Both the position numbers and the translations under genes were made by a program. The notes under the pieces were generated by a model. That model made no database searches. It was not told where the DNA came from and was given only the letters and a program-made list of their open reading frames with translations. Below, piece by piece: positions 49,203-58,071 of a stretch of 64,000 nucleotides of DNA. The stretch is from positions 62,001-126,000 of the forward strand of contig NZ_JBHSBI010000014.1 in NCBI RefSeq assembly GCF_042650645.1. Direction: 5' to 3'. Every line of letters starts with the position of its first letter. The stretch's first letter is position 1. The DNA is from Nonomuraea purpurea. Its GTDB lineage: Bacteria; Actinomycetota; Actinomycetes; Streptosporangiales; Streptosporangiaceae.

Positions 49203-50213
49203 TCAGTGTCTCAGAATCAGGTGTGTGTCGCCGAACTCGTGCCAGAGGTATCCCTCGCGCAACGCCGCCTCGTAGGCCCGCGCCAGCGCCGCCTCGCCCG
49301 CGATCGCCGTCAGCATGAGCAGATGGCTGGAGCGCGGCTCGTGCAGGCCGGTGATCAACCCGGTGACGGCCCGCACGCCGTTCTCGGGCGTGACGACGTG
49401 CCTGGTCCACCCGGTCGCGGCCGACACCCGGCCGTCCGCGTCCACGGCGGTCTCCAGGGCCCGTACGACGGTCGTCCCGGCCGCCACCACCCGGTTCCCG
49501 TTCTCACGCGCCAGGTTCACCAGCCGCGCCGTGGCCGAGGGCACCGCGTAACGTTCGGCGTAAGGGGGCTCGTCCTTCTCGGGCGAGGCCACCCCGGTGT
49601 GCAGGGTGATCGGCGCGATGTGCACGCCCCGCGCCACCAGCGCCGTCACCAGGGAGGCGGTGAACGGCCTGGCCGCGCTCGGCATCTCCGCGCTGCCCGG
49701 CACGGTCGCGAACACGGTCTGGTACGTCTCGATCGGCCAGTCCGCGTCCACGTACGAGTAGCGGATCGGCACCCCGAACCGACGCAGATAGCCCTTCACG
49801 TCGCGATCCAGGCGGGCCCGCCACAGCCGCGGCGTCTCGCGCCCGAGCAGCCGCAGCGTGGCCCGCCCCGGCAGCGGCAGCCATTCGCCGGGCGCCCCGC
49901 CGCCGTAGGGCTCGGAGGACTTGACGGTACGGCGGCGCAGCTCGACCAGCCACGTGCCGTCCTCGTTGGCGGTGGAGAAGTGCACGGCCAGCCGGTCCAG
50001 GCGGACGGCCGCGGGCAGCGTCGCCGAGTTGTTCACCACGATCAGGTCCCCCGGGTCGAGCAGGCCGGGAAGGTCGCTGAAGCGGTGGTGGGCGGGGGCC
50101 AGGTCGCCGTGCGAGACCATCAGGCGCACGGCGTCCCTGGACAGCCCTCTGGCCTCGGGCGGCTCGTGGGCCGACAGGTGGGAGGGCAGGTCGAAGTCGA
50201 GTGCCAGGCTCAT
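49203..50213 (-). CDS. QueA-like S-adenosylmethionine:tRNA ribosyltransferase-isomerase
   Basis: A 336-residue protein of the QueA family. Conserved parts: RLMVSHGDLAPAHHRFSDLPGLLDPGDLIVVNNSATLPA (QueA has DR...FxDLPxxLxxGDLLVxNxTxVxPAR), HIAPITLHTGVASPEKDEPPYAE, VVAAGTTVVRALETA and LITGLHEPRSSHLLML. QueA adds the epoxy-cyclopentane group to preQ1 in tRNA. The usual GDRGR and DY[DP]LP motifs are altered. No other queuosine gene is in the window. ATG 50213 overlaps the SDR stop (ATGA). It may be an actinobacterial QueA paralogue with another substrate. Confidence 0.85.
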   Translation of the reverse strand: MSLALDFDLPSHLSAHEPPEARGLSRDAVRLMVSHGDLAPAHHRFSDLPGLLDPGDLIVVNNSATLPAAVRLDRLAVHFSTANEDGTWLVELRRRTVKSSEPYGGGAPGEWLPLPGRATLRLLGRETPRLWRARLDRDVKGYLRRFGVPIRYSYVDADWPIETYQTVFATVPGSAEMPSAARPFTASLVTALVARGVHIAPITLHTGVASPEKDEPPYAERYAVPSATARLVNLARENGNRVVAAGTTVVRALETAVDADGRVSAATGWTRHVVTPENGVRAVTGLITGLHEPRSSHLLMLTAIAGEAALARAYEAALREGYLWHEFGDTHLILRH

Positions 50214-50866
50214 TGGAGGCTCACTTTGCCGCCGGCGGGGCGAGACTTGACCAGGTCGCGCAGTGCCGCGGCGACCTTGGCCGGGTCGGTGGCGGCCGCG
50301 GCCTCGTCGGCGCCGATGGCGTCGGCGAGCATGCGGGTGTTCATCTCGCCCGGATCGACCCACCAGACCCGCAGTGCGGGCTCCTCGGCCGACAACACGT
50401 TGGACAACTGCTCCAGAGCGGCCTTGGTGGCGCCGTAGCCGCCCCAGCCCTCGTACGCGCCGGTGGCGGCGTCCGAGGTGATGTTCACCACGGCTCCGCC
50501 GGACGCGCGCAGCGCCGGCAGCGTGGCCTGGATCAGGGCCAGGGGCGCGGTCACGTTCGTCTCCAGCAGCACCCTGAACGCCTCCAGCGGGTACCCGGCC
50601 AGCGGTGGCAGCGGCGTCGCGCCCAGATCACTTGCGTTGTTGACCAGCAGGTCCAGTTCTGGGGCCGCGCGCGCCAGCCGTTCGACGTGGGCCGGGTCCG
50701 TCACGTCCCCCGCGATCGCGACGGCCCCGAGCTCGGCGGCCACCCGCTGCAGGGCGTCCGCGCCGCGGGCGGTGAGTACGAGGTTCCATCCCGCCTCGGC
50801 CAGGGACCGGGCCAGGGCGAGGCCGAGACCGCGGGAGGCGCCGGTGATGAGTGCGGTGTTCGTCAT
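50210..50866 (-). CDS. short-chain dehydrogenase/reductase
   Basis: A 218-residue SDR. The cofactor site ALITGASRGLGLALA, the NNAS motif (LLVNNASDLG), catalytic Ser in NITSDAATG and YGATK (Tyr/Lys) are all present; PGEMNTRM is the post-catalytic loop. ATG 50866 starts MTNTALITG and gives the usual length. It is the first gene of a coupled pair with the QueA-like gene. Substrate unknown. Divergent from the histidine kinase with 104 bp between. Confidence 0.9.
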   Translation of the reverse strand: MTNTALITGASRGLGLALARSLAEAGWNLVLTARGADALQRVAAELGAVAIAGDVTDPAHVERLARAAPELDLLVNNASDLGATPLPPLAGYPLEAFRVLLETNVTAPLALIQATLPALRASGGAVVNITSDAATGAYEGWGGYGATKAALEQLSNVLSAEEPALRVWWVDPGEMNTRMLADAIGADEAAAATDPAKVAAALRDLVKSRPAGGKVSLQ

Positions 50867-50970
50867 GTGCCCGACGCTAGAAACACGACGAGCCGCGCAC
50901 ATCGGGCGCAAGGTCCGCCAGGGTCTGGGCACATCGTCCTAGGACCGCACCGGACCCTAAGCTGGGTTTC

Positions 50971-52086
50971 GTGAGCTCCGACCGAGACGAGATCCTGCAT
51001 GCGGTGAGCTCCGCGGTGCTCGCCGTCACCCGCCACCTGTCGGTCCGCGAGGTGCTGCAGGTCATCGTACGCTCGGCGCAACGCCTCCTCGACGCCCGCT
51101 ACGCCGCGCTCGGCGTGCCCGACGACGACGGGTCGTTCGCCGAGTTCGTCGCCGAGGGCATCACCGACAAGCAGTGGGACGCGATCGGGCCGCTGCCCCG
51201 CCAGCATGGCATGCTCGGCGCGATGCTCCGCGAGGCCACCCCGGTCAGGCTCCCCGACCTGCGCGGCGATCCGAGATTCGAGTGGTGGCCGAAGGCGCAC
51301 CCGGTGATGAAGGACTTCCTCGGCGTCCCGATCAGCGACGGCGACGAGGTGCTCGGGATCATCTTCCTGGCCAACAAGCGCACGCCGGGCGGGTTCACGC
51401 AGGCGGACCAGGATCTGCTGACGCTGTTCGCCGCGCACGCCGCGATCGCGCTGACCAACGCCAGGCTCTACGAGAACGGCCGCGAGCTGGCCATGCTCGA
51501 AGAGCGCAACCGTATGGCCCGCGAGCTGCACGACGCGGTCACGCAGAAGTTGTTCTCGCTGCGGCTGACCGCCCAGGCGGCCTCGTCGATGCTGGACAAG
51601 GCGCCCGGCAAGGCGGGCGCCGAGCTCGAACGCGTCCAGCGGCTGGCCGGCGAGGCGCTGTCCGAGCTGCGGGCGATCATCGTGGAGCTGCGCCCGGCCG
51701 AGCTCGACCGGCACGGGCTGGCCGAGACGCTGCGCAAGCACGTGCGCCTGCTCGACCGGCTGCACCCGGCGCGGGTCGCGTTCGAGTGCGACGAGCTGCC
51801 GCCGCTCGATCCGGCGATGGAGGTGGCGGTGCTGCGGGTGGCCCAGGAGGCGCTGCACAACGCGCTGCGGCATTCGGGAGCCGATCAGGTCACCGTGCGG
51901 CTGGCGTTCGAGGGCAAGCGGCTGGCGCTGACCGTCCACGACGACGGCGAAGGGTTCGACCAGGGGGAGTCGCGCGGCCTCGGCATGGTGTCGATGCGCG
52001 ACAGGGCCGAGTCCGTCGGGGGCGTCATGGCCGTCGACTCGGCGCCGGGCAACGGGACGACGGTCCGTGTGGAGGTGGACGTGTGA
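50971..52086 (+). CDS. GAF-domain sensor histidine kinase (NarL-type, HisKA_3)
   Basis: A 371-residue soluble kinase. The GAF domain spans about 20-170 (VLQVIVRSAQRLLDARYAALGV ... FLGVPISDGDEVLGIIFLANK). The dimerisation/phosphotransfer motif is MARELHDAVTQKLFSLRL with H187; the ATPase domain has ALHNALRHSGADQV (N box), VHDDGEGFD (G1) and GLGMVSMRDRAESVGG (G2). No membrane segment. Sensor may bind a small ligand or haem as in DosS-type GAFs, which is inference. The stop overlaps the regulator gene (GTGA). GTG start. Confidence 0.93.
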   Translation: MSSDRDEILHAVSSAVLAVTRHLSVREVLQVIVRSAQRLLDARYAALGVPDDDGSFAEFVAEGITDKQWDAIGPLPRQHGMLGAMLREATPVRLPDLRGDPRFEWWPKAHPVMKDFLGVPISDGDEVLGIIFLANKRTPGGFTQADQDLLTLFAAHAAIALTNARLYENGRELAMLEERNRMARELHDAVTQKLFSLRLTAQAASSMLDKAPGKAGAELERVQRLAGEALSELRAIIVELRPAELDRHGLAETLRKHVRLLDRLHPARVAFECDELPPLDPAMEVAVLRVAQEALHNALRHSGADQVTVRLAFEGKRLALTVHDDGEGFDQGESRGLGMVSMRDRAESVGGVMAVDSAPGNGTTVRVEVDV

Positions 52087-52697
52087 TCCGGGTGCTGATC
52101 GCCGACGATCACCCAGTGGTGCGTCAGGGGCTGCGGACGTTCCTCGACCTGCAGGACGACATCACGGTCGTCGGCGAGGCTGGCGACGGGGCGCAGGCCG
52201 TCGAGCTGGTCGGGGAGCTGTCTCCCGACGTGCTGCTGCTGGATCTGAAGATGCCGGTGCTCGACGGGCTCGGCGCGCTCGAACGGCTGAACGGCTCCGC
52301 GACCAGGATCGTCGTGCTGACCTCGGTGAGCGAGCGGTCCGACGTGAGCCCTGCGATGCGGGCGGGGGCGGCCGGCTTCCTCTACAAGGACATCGACCCG
52401 CCCGCGCTGGTCCAGGCCGTGCGGGCGGTGCACGGGGGGCAGGTGCTGCTGGCGCCGGAGGCGGCCGAGGCGGTGCTGACCACGTCAGGAGGGCCGCCAG
52501 GGCCGGTGCCGCTGACCGAGCGCGAACGCGAGGTGCTCGCGCTCATCGCGGCCGGCCGGTCCAACAGGGAGATCGCCAGGAGCCTGGCCGTGGCCGAGAA
52601 GACGGTCAAGACCCACGTCTCCAACGTGCTGATGAAGCTGGGGGTGCAGGACCGCACCCAGGCGGCGCTCTACGCGGTCCGCCACGGCCTGGCGTGA
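52083..52697 (+). CDS. NarL/FixJ-type response regulator
   Basis: A 204-residue regulator, coupled to the kinase by a 4-nt overlap. Receiver: acidic pocket ADDHPVVRQG, phospho-acceptor D54 in LLLDLKMPVLDG, Thr/Ser in VLTSVSE and Lys in FLYKDI. Output: LuxR HTH LTEREREVLALIAAGRSNREIARSLAVAEKTVKTHVSNVLMKLGV. It is convergent with the next gene (6 bp). Regulon unknown; the SDR-QueA-like pair divergent from the kinase is an obvious candidate. Confidence 0.95.
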   Translation: MIRVLIADDHPVVRQGLRTFLDLQDDITVVGEAGDGAQAVELVGELSPDVLLLDLKMPVLDGLGALERLNGSATRIVVLTSVSERSDVSPAMRAGAAGFLYKDIDPPALVQAVRAVHGGQVLLAPEAAEAVLTTSGGPPGPVPLTEREREVLALIAAGRSNREIARSLAVAEKTVKTHVSNVLMKLGVQDRTQAALYAVRHGLA

Positions 52698-52703
52698 GCC
52701 GGG

Positions 52704-53420
52704 TCAGGGGCTTGCGAGCGGTTCGAAGATGGCGTGGTGGGCGGCCACGAGCGCACGCCGTACCGCGCGGTCGAGCTCGCGCAGGGCCGCCCCGCGCGCG
52801 GCGATCTGCCCCGAGGTGAGCCCGCGCTCGTCGGCGGCCCGCAGGGCGAGGGCCAGCCGCGTGGCGAGGGTGGAGACGCGGTGGGCGCGCGCGGGATAGC
52901 CGGGCGCGAGCTCGCCGCCGAGGCTTCCCACCGGCGGGCGGGCCTGCGCGGGGCCGTCGACGGTGGTCAGCGCGTCGGTGGCCGAGCGGATCGCGTCGGA
53001 CAGGTCGCGCTCGGCCTCCGACAGCGAGGGCAGGTCGTGGCGGATGGGGCCGGAGTCGTGGACGTCCAGGCGGATCCCGACATACGACGACCCGCGCAGG
53101 TCCTGCGCCGGCACCAGCCCGATGTTGCGGTCGTCGAGCACGGCGATCACGGCCTGGCCGACGTCGACCGCCGCCGAGTTGAACGACGCGGGGCCGGACA
53201 GTCCGAGCGGGTCTCCCGGCGCGGGCAGGGCGAGCCGGAACCCGCGCAGCCCGCCCGAGCGCAGGTTTGCGAGGTATTTACGCAGCGGAACCTCGCCCGC
53301 GACAGCGGGCCCGGCGATGGATTCCACGTGGTCAGCCGCCTCGTCGAGGCCCACGTGACCGGCCAGCCACGCGTTGCCCCAGGCGACGAGGGAGGGGCAG
53401 ACAGGCGATTCAGGGCGCAC
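52704..53420 (-). CDS. conserved hypothetical protein (238 aa)
   Basis: A 238-residue soluble protein, not recognised. N-terminal part PSLVAWGNAWLAGHVGLDEAADHV and a central beta-rich segment (GFRLALPAPGDPLGLSGPASFNSAAVDVGQAVIAVL) precede a helical C-terminus (RVSTLATRLALALRAADERGL...LRELDRAVRRALVAAHHA). No catalytic motif stands out. GTG start, divergent from the ABC ATPase gene; likely typical actinobacterial core gene of unknown role. Confidence 0.75.
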   Translation of the reverse strand: MRPESPVCPSLVAWGNAWLAGHVGLDEAADHVESIAGPAVAGEVPLRKYLANLRSGGLRGFRLALPAPGDPLGLSGPASFNSAAVDVGQAVIAVLDDRNIGLVPAQDLRGSSYVGIRLDVHDSGPIRHDLPSLSEAERDLSDAIRSATDALTTVDGPAQARPPVGSLGGELAPGYPARAHRVSTLATRLALALRAADERGLTSGQIAARGAALRELDRAVRRALVAAHHAIFEPLASP

Positions 53421-53487
53421 CGGTCCACGATAAGCGCTCGCCCTGCAATAGGTTTGTCCCGAGGGTGACTCCTAAGGAGGTTCGGGG

Positions 53488-54276
53488 ATGGGTGGTCAGG
53501 TGCTGCGGCTCCAGGATGTCGCCGTCAGGCGCGACGGAGCGGCCCTCCTGCGCGGCATCGACTGGACGGTCAACGAGGACGAGCGGTGGGTGGTCGTCGG
53601 CCCCAACGGCGCGGGCAAGACGACGTTGCTGCAGGTCGCGGCCACGTTGCTCTATCCGAGTGAGGGCCTGGTCGAGGTGCTCGGCGAACGGCTCGGGCAG
53701 GCCGACGTCTTCGATCTGCGGCCGAGGATCGGGCTGGCGAGCGCCGCGCTGGCCGAGCGTATCCCGCCGGAGGAGAAGGTCATCGACCTCGTGCTCACCG
53801 CCTCGTACGCGATCATGGGCCGCTGGACGGAAGAATACGACTCCAACGACGTCACCAGGGCCGTGGAGCTGATCGACATGATGGGCGCGGCCCATCTGAT
53901 CAGGCGGCGGTTCGGCACCCTGTCGGAGGGGGAGCGCAAGCGGGTCCAGATCGCCCGCGCGCTCATGCCCGACCCCGAGATGCTCCTGCTCGACGAGCCG
54001 GCCGCCGGCCTCGACCTGGGCGGCAGGGAAGACCTCGTGCGCCGGCTGTCGGTGCTGGCGGGCGACTACCGCTCGCCGACGCTGGTGCTGGTGACGCATC
54101 ACGTGGAGGAGGTGCCCAACGGGTTCACCCACGGGCTGCTGCTACGGCACGGCTCGGTGGTGGCCCAGGGGCCGCTGGAGCACGTGATGACGGCCGACAA
54201 CCTGTCCCAGACGTTCGGGGTGCCGTTGTCGCTGGAGAGGGGCTCTGAGGGACGCTGGTACGCCCGTGCTCACTAG
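53488..54276 (+). CDS. ABC transporter ATP-binding protein, stand-alone
   Basis: A 262-residue ABC ATPase. Walker A VGPNGAGKTT, Q-loop region LASAALAERIP, signature LSEGERKRVQIARAL, Walker B EMLLLDEPAAGLD and switch His LVTHHVEEV are intact. The specific LSEGERKR and HHVEE(V/I) pattern resembles ModF/YlmA-like ATPases. No permease gene is adjacent, so it may serve a distant transporter or be a soluble ABC protein. AAGGAGG lies ahead of ATG 53488. The SPFH gene follows 80 bp later and is probably separate. Confidence 0.9.
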   Translation: MGGQVLRLQDVAVRRDGAALLRGIDWTVNEDERWVVVGPNGAGKTTLLQVAATLLYPSEGLVEVLGERLGQADVFDLRPRIGLASAALAERIPPEEKVIDLVLTASYAIMGRWTEEYDSNDVTRAVELIDMMGAAHLIRRRFGTLSEGERKRVQIARALMPDPEMLLLDEPAAGLDLGGREDLVRRLSVLAGDYRSPTLVLVTHHVEEVPNGFTHGLLLRHGSVVAQGPLEHVMTADNLSQTFGVPLSLERGSEGRWYARAH

Positions 54277-54356
54277 ATCACCATTTATGCGGATAAAACC
54301 GTGACTGACTGAAATAGGATCAACGGAGCCGGTTCCCCCGACTTCGGAGCGTTGCT

Positions 54357-55277
54357 ATGTCCGTCGAGCAGCTCATCGTCGCCCTTGTCGTGGTCGCGGC
54401 GGTGGGCTTCGCGGTGGCCCGTACGATCCGCATCATCCCCCAGGCCACGGCCGCCATCATCGAGCGCCTCGGCCGCTACCACCGGACCCTCAACCCGGGC
54501 CTGAATCTGGTGGTGCCGTTCATCGACCGCGTCAAGGACATGATCGACCTGCGCGAACAGGTGGTGTCCTTCCCGCCGCAGCCGGTGATCACCTCTGACA
54601 ACCTGGTCGTCTCCATCGACACCGTGATCTACTTCCAGGTCACGAATCCGAAGGCGGCCACGTACGAGATCGCGAACTTCCTGATCGGCGTCGAGCAGCT
54701 CACCGTCACGACGCTGCGCAACGTGGTCGGCGGCATGGACCTGGAGCGCACGCTGACCTCGCGCGAGGACATCAACACCGCGCTGCGCGGCGTGCTCGAC
54801 GAGGCGACGGGCAAGTGGGGCATCCGCGTCAACAGGGTCGAGCTCAAGGCCATCGACCCCCCGGCCTCCATCCAGGACTCGATGGAGAAGCAGATGCGCG
54901 CCGACCGCGACAAGCGCGCGGCCGTGCTGACCGCCGAGGGACAGCGCCAGGCGGCGATCCTGGCGGCCGAGGGCGAGAAGCAGGCGTCCGTGCTGCGGGC
55001 GCGCGGCGAGGCGGAGGCGTCCGTGCTGCGCGCCCAGGCCGAGGCGGAGTCCCAGGCCATGCGCGCCAAGGGCCAGGCGGACGCGATCGGCATGGTCTTC
55101 AAGGCCATCCACGAGGGCAACCCGAGCCAGCAACTGCTCGCCTACCAGTACCTGCAGACGCTGCCGGAGATCGCCAAGGGCGATGCCAATAAGATCTGGA
55201 TCGTCCCATCGGAGATGGGCAAGGTCATCGAGAGCCTGGGCGGCCTGTTCACACCCCCTAAGAGCCCAGACACCTAA
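54357..55277 (+). CDS. SPFH/stomatin-like membrane protein
   Basis: A 306-residue band-7 protein. One N-terminal membrane helix (LIVALVVVAAVGFAVA), the SPFH domain (IPQATAAIIERLGRYHRTLNPGLNLVVPFIDRV ... VDTVIYFQVTNPKAATYEI) and a long Ala/Glu/Arg coiled coil (residues ~190-245) that drives oligomer ring formation. C-terminal KIWIVPSEM is typical. Paraslipin/stomatin genes usually pair with nfeD; none is seen here. Likely a membrane-microdomain scaffold. ATG 54357; GGAG upstream. Confidence 0.92.
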   Translation: MSVEQLIVALVVVAAVGFAVARTIRIIPQATAAIIERLGRYHRTLNPGLNLVVPFIDRVKDMIDLREQVVSFPPQPVITSDNLVVSIDTVIYFQVTNPKAATYEIANFLIGVEQLTVTTLRNVVGGMDLERTLTSREDINTALRGVLDEATGKWGIRVNRVELKAIDPPASIQDSMEKQMRADRDKRAAVLTAEGQRQAAILAAEGEKQASVLRARGEAEASVLRAQAEAESQAMRAKGQADAIGMVFKAIHEGNPSQQLLAYQYLQTLPEIAKGDANKIWIVPSEMGKVIESLGGLFTPPKSPDT

Positions 55278-55288
55278 AGGGAGGGTTC

Positions 55289-56044
55289 GTGACGGGGTGG
55301 GAGCTGGCCGTGGTGTGCGCGGCCGGAGCGGTGGCGGGCGCCATCAACGCGGTCGTCGGGTCAGGGTCGCTGATCACGTTCCCCACGCTGCTGGCGATCG
55401 GCGTCGACCCCGTCACGGCGAACGTCTCCAACACCATCGGCCTGGTCCCCGGCTCCTTCACCGCCGCCTACGGCTACCGCACCGAACTCCAGGGCCAGCG
55501 TGAGCGCCTGCTGCGCCTGGGCGCGGCCTCGGCGATCGGCGCGCTGGCCGGCGGGATCCTGCTGCTGTTCCTCGACCCCGGGGTGTTCCAGGTCGTCGTC
55601 ATCGTGCTGATCGCGCTGGCCTGCGTGCTGGTGGTGACGCAGCCCAGGCTCAACCGGTGGCTGGCCGAGCGCCGCGAGCACCGGCACCCGCACGGGGGCG
55701 TGGAGCTGTGGCTCGGCGTGCTGGCCGCGGGGGTCTACGGCGGCTACTTCGGCGCCGCCCAGGGCGTGCTGCTGATCGGGCTGCTCGGCATCTTCCTCGA
55801 CGACCACCTCCAGCGGGTGAACGCCGCCAAGAACGTGCTCGCGCTGATCGTCAACGCCGTGGCCGCCGGGCTGTTCATCGTGGTCGCGCACGTCGACTGG
55901 CAGGCCGTGCTCGGGGTGGCGCTGGGGTCGGTGGCGGGCGGGTTCGCCGGGGCCAGGCTCGGGCGGCGGATCCCCGCTCCGGTGTTGCGGGCGGTCATCG
56001 TGTGCGTGGGAGTCGCGGCAATTGTCGTACTGGTGTACGGATAA
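55289..56044 (+). CDS. TSUP-family (TauE/SafE) membrane transporter
   Basis: A 251-residue protein with about eight hydrophobic helices in two repeats. The family marks are GAINAVVGSGSLITFPTLLAIGVDPVTANVSNTIGLVPG in the first half and GGYFGAAQGVLLIGLLGIFL in the second. TSUP proteins export sulfite, organosulfonates or C2 acids; the substrate here is unknown. GTG start with AGGGAGG upstream, 11 bp after the SPFH gene, so the two are probably co-transcribed. Confidence 0.92.
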   Translation: MTGWELAVVCAAGAVAGAINAVVGSGSLITFPTLLAIGVDPVTANVSNTIGLVPGSFTAAYGYRTELQGQRERLLRLGAASAIGALAGGILLLFLDPGVFQVVVIVLIALACVLVVTQPRLNRWLAERREHRHPHGGVELWLGVLAAGVYGGYFGAAQGVLLIGLLGIFLDDHLQRVNAAKNVLALIVNAVAAGLFIVVAHVDWQAVLGVALGSVAGGFAGARLGRRIPAPVLRAVIVCVGVAAIVVLVYG

Positions 56045-56082
56045 TCGTCTGCGGGTATGAACCGTACATGAAGGGTGATCGG

Positions 56083-56289
56083 GTGGAGATCGTCATCGAT
56101 GCGGGCGGAACCCCGCGCACTTACGAGATTGTGGCCACCCGCGCAGGCAGGCGGGTCGAGGTGGCCACGCGGCGGGGGCTCGTCGAGGTCAGCGAGGTCA
56201 CCCGCAGCGGCACGCCGGTGCGGACGGCCAGGTTCATGTCCAGCCGCATCCTCGCCCTCGTGGAGCACCCCGCCGACGAGATCACCTGA
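56083..56289 (+). CDS. small conserved hypothetical protein (68 aa)
   Basis: A 68-residue protein of predicted beta strands (VEIVIDAGGTPRTYEIVATRAGRRVEVATRRGLVEVSEV ... ARFMSSRILALVEHP). GTG 56083 has AGGG 7 nt ahead; an in-frame ATG at 56068 would add five residues but lacks a ribosome binding site. Its end overlaps the convergent NmrA-like gene by 8 bp. Function unknown. Confidence 0.7.
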   Translation: MEIVIDAGGTPRTYEIVATRAGRRVEVATRRGLVEVSEVTRSGTPVRTARFMSSRILALVEHPADEIT

Positions 56290-57100
56290 AGTCGGCGGCG
56301 TGGTCGCGCGCCCACTCGCGGAAGGTCAGCGCGGGCCGGCCGAGCAGCTTCTCCACGGTGCCGGTGACCTCCTCCGGCCGGGTCACGAAGCTCTCCCATG
56401 TCCGCAGCGCGCCGTCCACGAACGCCGCCTCGCCCCAGGCCGCCATGAGCTGCTCACGGGCCTCCTCCTGGGGCTGTTCCTCCCAGCGCACCTCGCGCCC
56501 GGTCGCCTCGCCGATCACGCGCACCTGCTCCTCCTGGGTGAGTTGCTCGGGGCCGGTGAGCACGTACGCGGCCCCGTGATGACCCCCAGAGGTCAGCACG
56601 TGCACGGCCGCCGCCGCGATGTCCTTCTCGTGGATCAGCGACCTGGCGGCCTGCCCGTACGGCCAGCGCACGACGCCCTGCCTGATCAGCGCGGCCCAGC
56701 CGAGGGTGTTGGCCGCGAACCCGCCCGGCCGCAGGAACGTCCAGCCGAGCCCGGAACCCCGGATGATCCGCTCGACCGCGTGATAGTGCGAGGCGGGGTC
56801 CTCCGCGCCGTTCGCCGACAGGTACACCACGCGCCGCGCGTGCTTGGAGATCGCCGTGACCACCGCCTCGGCTCCGTCGGCCGTGAAGCCGGGCCAGAGC
56901 AGGAAGACGCTCTCCACGTCCTCCAGAGCGGGCTCAAGCGTCTCGGGCGCGGTCAGGTCGCCGCGTACGGTCTCCACCGGCAGCCCGGCCCGCTCGGGGG
57001 CCCTGGCGAGCGCCCTCACCTCCAGCCCCGCCTCCGCGAGCTGCGAGACCACATGCCTGCCGACGTTGCCGGTCGCGCCGGTCACCAGAATCTTGCCCAT
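56282..57100 (-). CDS. NmrA-like NAD(P)-binding protein
   Basis: A 272-residue atypical SDR of the NmrA/QOR2 type. The cofactor loop is ILVTGATGNVGRHVVSQL; RALARAPERAGLP discriminates NADP; VFLLWPGF and VVYLSANGAEDP follow; the catalytic Tyr-Lys pair of classical SDRs is missing, as usual in the subgroup. FLRPGGFAAN is also conserved. Such proteins sense redox state or reduce quinones; the role here is open. Monocistronic, 29 bp downstream of the Rieske gene start region on the same strand. Confidence 0.88.
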   Translation of the reverse strand: MGKILVTGATGNVGRHVVSQLAEAGLEVRALARAPERAGLPVETVRGDLTAPETLEPALEDVESVFLLWPGFTADGAEAVVTAISKHARRVVYLSANGAEDPASHYHAVERIIRGSGLGWTFLRPGGFAANTLGWAALIRQGVVRWPYGQAARSLIHEKDIAAAAVHVLTSGGHHGAAYVLTGPEQLTQEEQVRVIGEATGREVRWEEQPQEEAREQLMAAWGEAAFVDGALRTWESFVTRPEEVTGTVEKLLGRPALTFREWARDHAADFR

Positions 57101-57129
57101 GGCCCCGACCGTAGAACCTCAAGTTGAGT

Positions 57130-58041
57130 TCAGGTCAAGCCCGGGCGCACCTGGATCGTGCCGTCGCGCCGGATCCGCGTCTCGAACATGGGGGCGGGGG
57201 CGGTCGCGGGGCCGTGCTTGACCGAGCCGTCGGCCAGCCTGAACGTGCTGCCGTGCCACGGGCACACCACGCAGGCGTCCCCGTCCTCCATGACCAGCCT
57301 GCCCTGGTGCAGCGGGCCGGCCAGGTGCGGGCAGCGGTCGGCCAGGACGGTCACGCCCTCGCCCTGGCGCAGCACGAAGAGCTGGATGTAGCCGAGCCGC
57401 CGCGCCACGGGCCGGCCCTCGGGCAGGTCCCTGATGAGGCAGAGGTCGTGCCAGCCCAGCGGCACCAGGTGTGTGACCTGCGGCGCGTGGTTGGCGCCTG
57501 CCGCCTGCCTGTAGGCCAGATGGCCGCCCAGGTAGCCGCCGAGCCCCGCGAAGCCGAGCCCGGCGTAGGACAGCAGTCTGCCCGGCCGCTCCATCCCCCG
57601 CAGGCGGGCCAGCAGGGAGGCGGAGAACAGGCCGAGCGCCGTCAGGTTCGACAACATGTGGACGAAGCCCACCCGCTGCTGCTCGCGGTGGAGTGAGGAC
57701 CAGTCGGTCAGCCCGGCCGCGGCCGTCGGCAGCGCGTTGGCGATGCCCGTGGCCAGCAGCAGGCGCGTGGCCCGCGGGTCGGCGTCGGCGAGGTCGAGCA
57801 CGGTGGCCGACAACCAGCAGCCCAGGCTGACCGTGGCCAGCGGCGGGTGCAGCGGCTTGCCCGTGGGCACGCCGTGCAGCAGGTCGCGTAGCCGCCCGGG
57901 GCGGACGCGCTGCCGTACGGCCTTGGCCAGCACCCTGACCGGCTTGTCCATCGCCTTCGACTTTTCGAGCCGATCAGCGAGGGCAACCGGCCCGGCAAAA
58001 CGCCGCAATTGCCGACGCTTCGCTCGTACTTCCTCTTTCAC
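57130..58041 (-). CDS. DUF2231 membrane protein fused to a Rieske [2Fe-2S] domain
   Basis: A 303-residue fusion. The N-terminal two-thirds is a DUF2231-like membrane domain with about four helices (GKPLHPPLATVSLGCWLSATVLDL, LLLATGIANALPTAAAGL, GFVHMLSNLTALGLFSASLL, GFAGLGGYLGGHLAYR). The C-terminal Rieske domain has both cluster motifs, CPHLAGPLHQG and CPWHGSTF. It is probably an electron-transfer protein at the membrane. The start MKEEVRAKRRQLRRF is basic and cytoplasmic. Orientation suggests co-transcription with the NmrA-like gene. Confidence 0.9.
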   Translation of the reverse strand: MKEEVRAKRRQLRRFAGPVALADRLEKSKAMDKPVRVLAKAVRQRVRPGRLRDLLHGVPTGKPLHPPLATVSLGCWLSATVLDLADADPRATRLLLATGIANALPTAAAGLTDWSSLHREQQRVGFVHMLSNLTALGLFSASLLARLRGMERPGRLLSYAGLGFAGLGGYLGGHLAYRQAAGANHAPQVTHLVPLGWHDLCLIRDLPEGRPVARRLGYIQLFVLRQGEGVTVLADRCPHLAGPLHQGRLVMEDGDACVVCPWHGSTFRLADGSVKHGPATAPAPMFETRIRRDGTIQVRPGLT

Positions 58042-58071
58042 GAAAAGTCCCCTACCCCGCCCATGAGGGGA

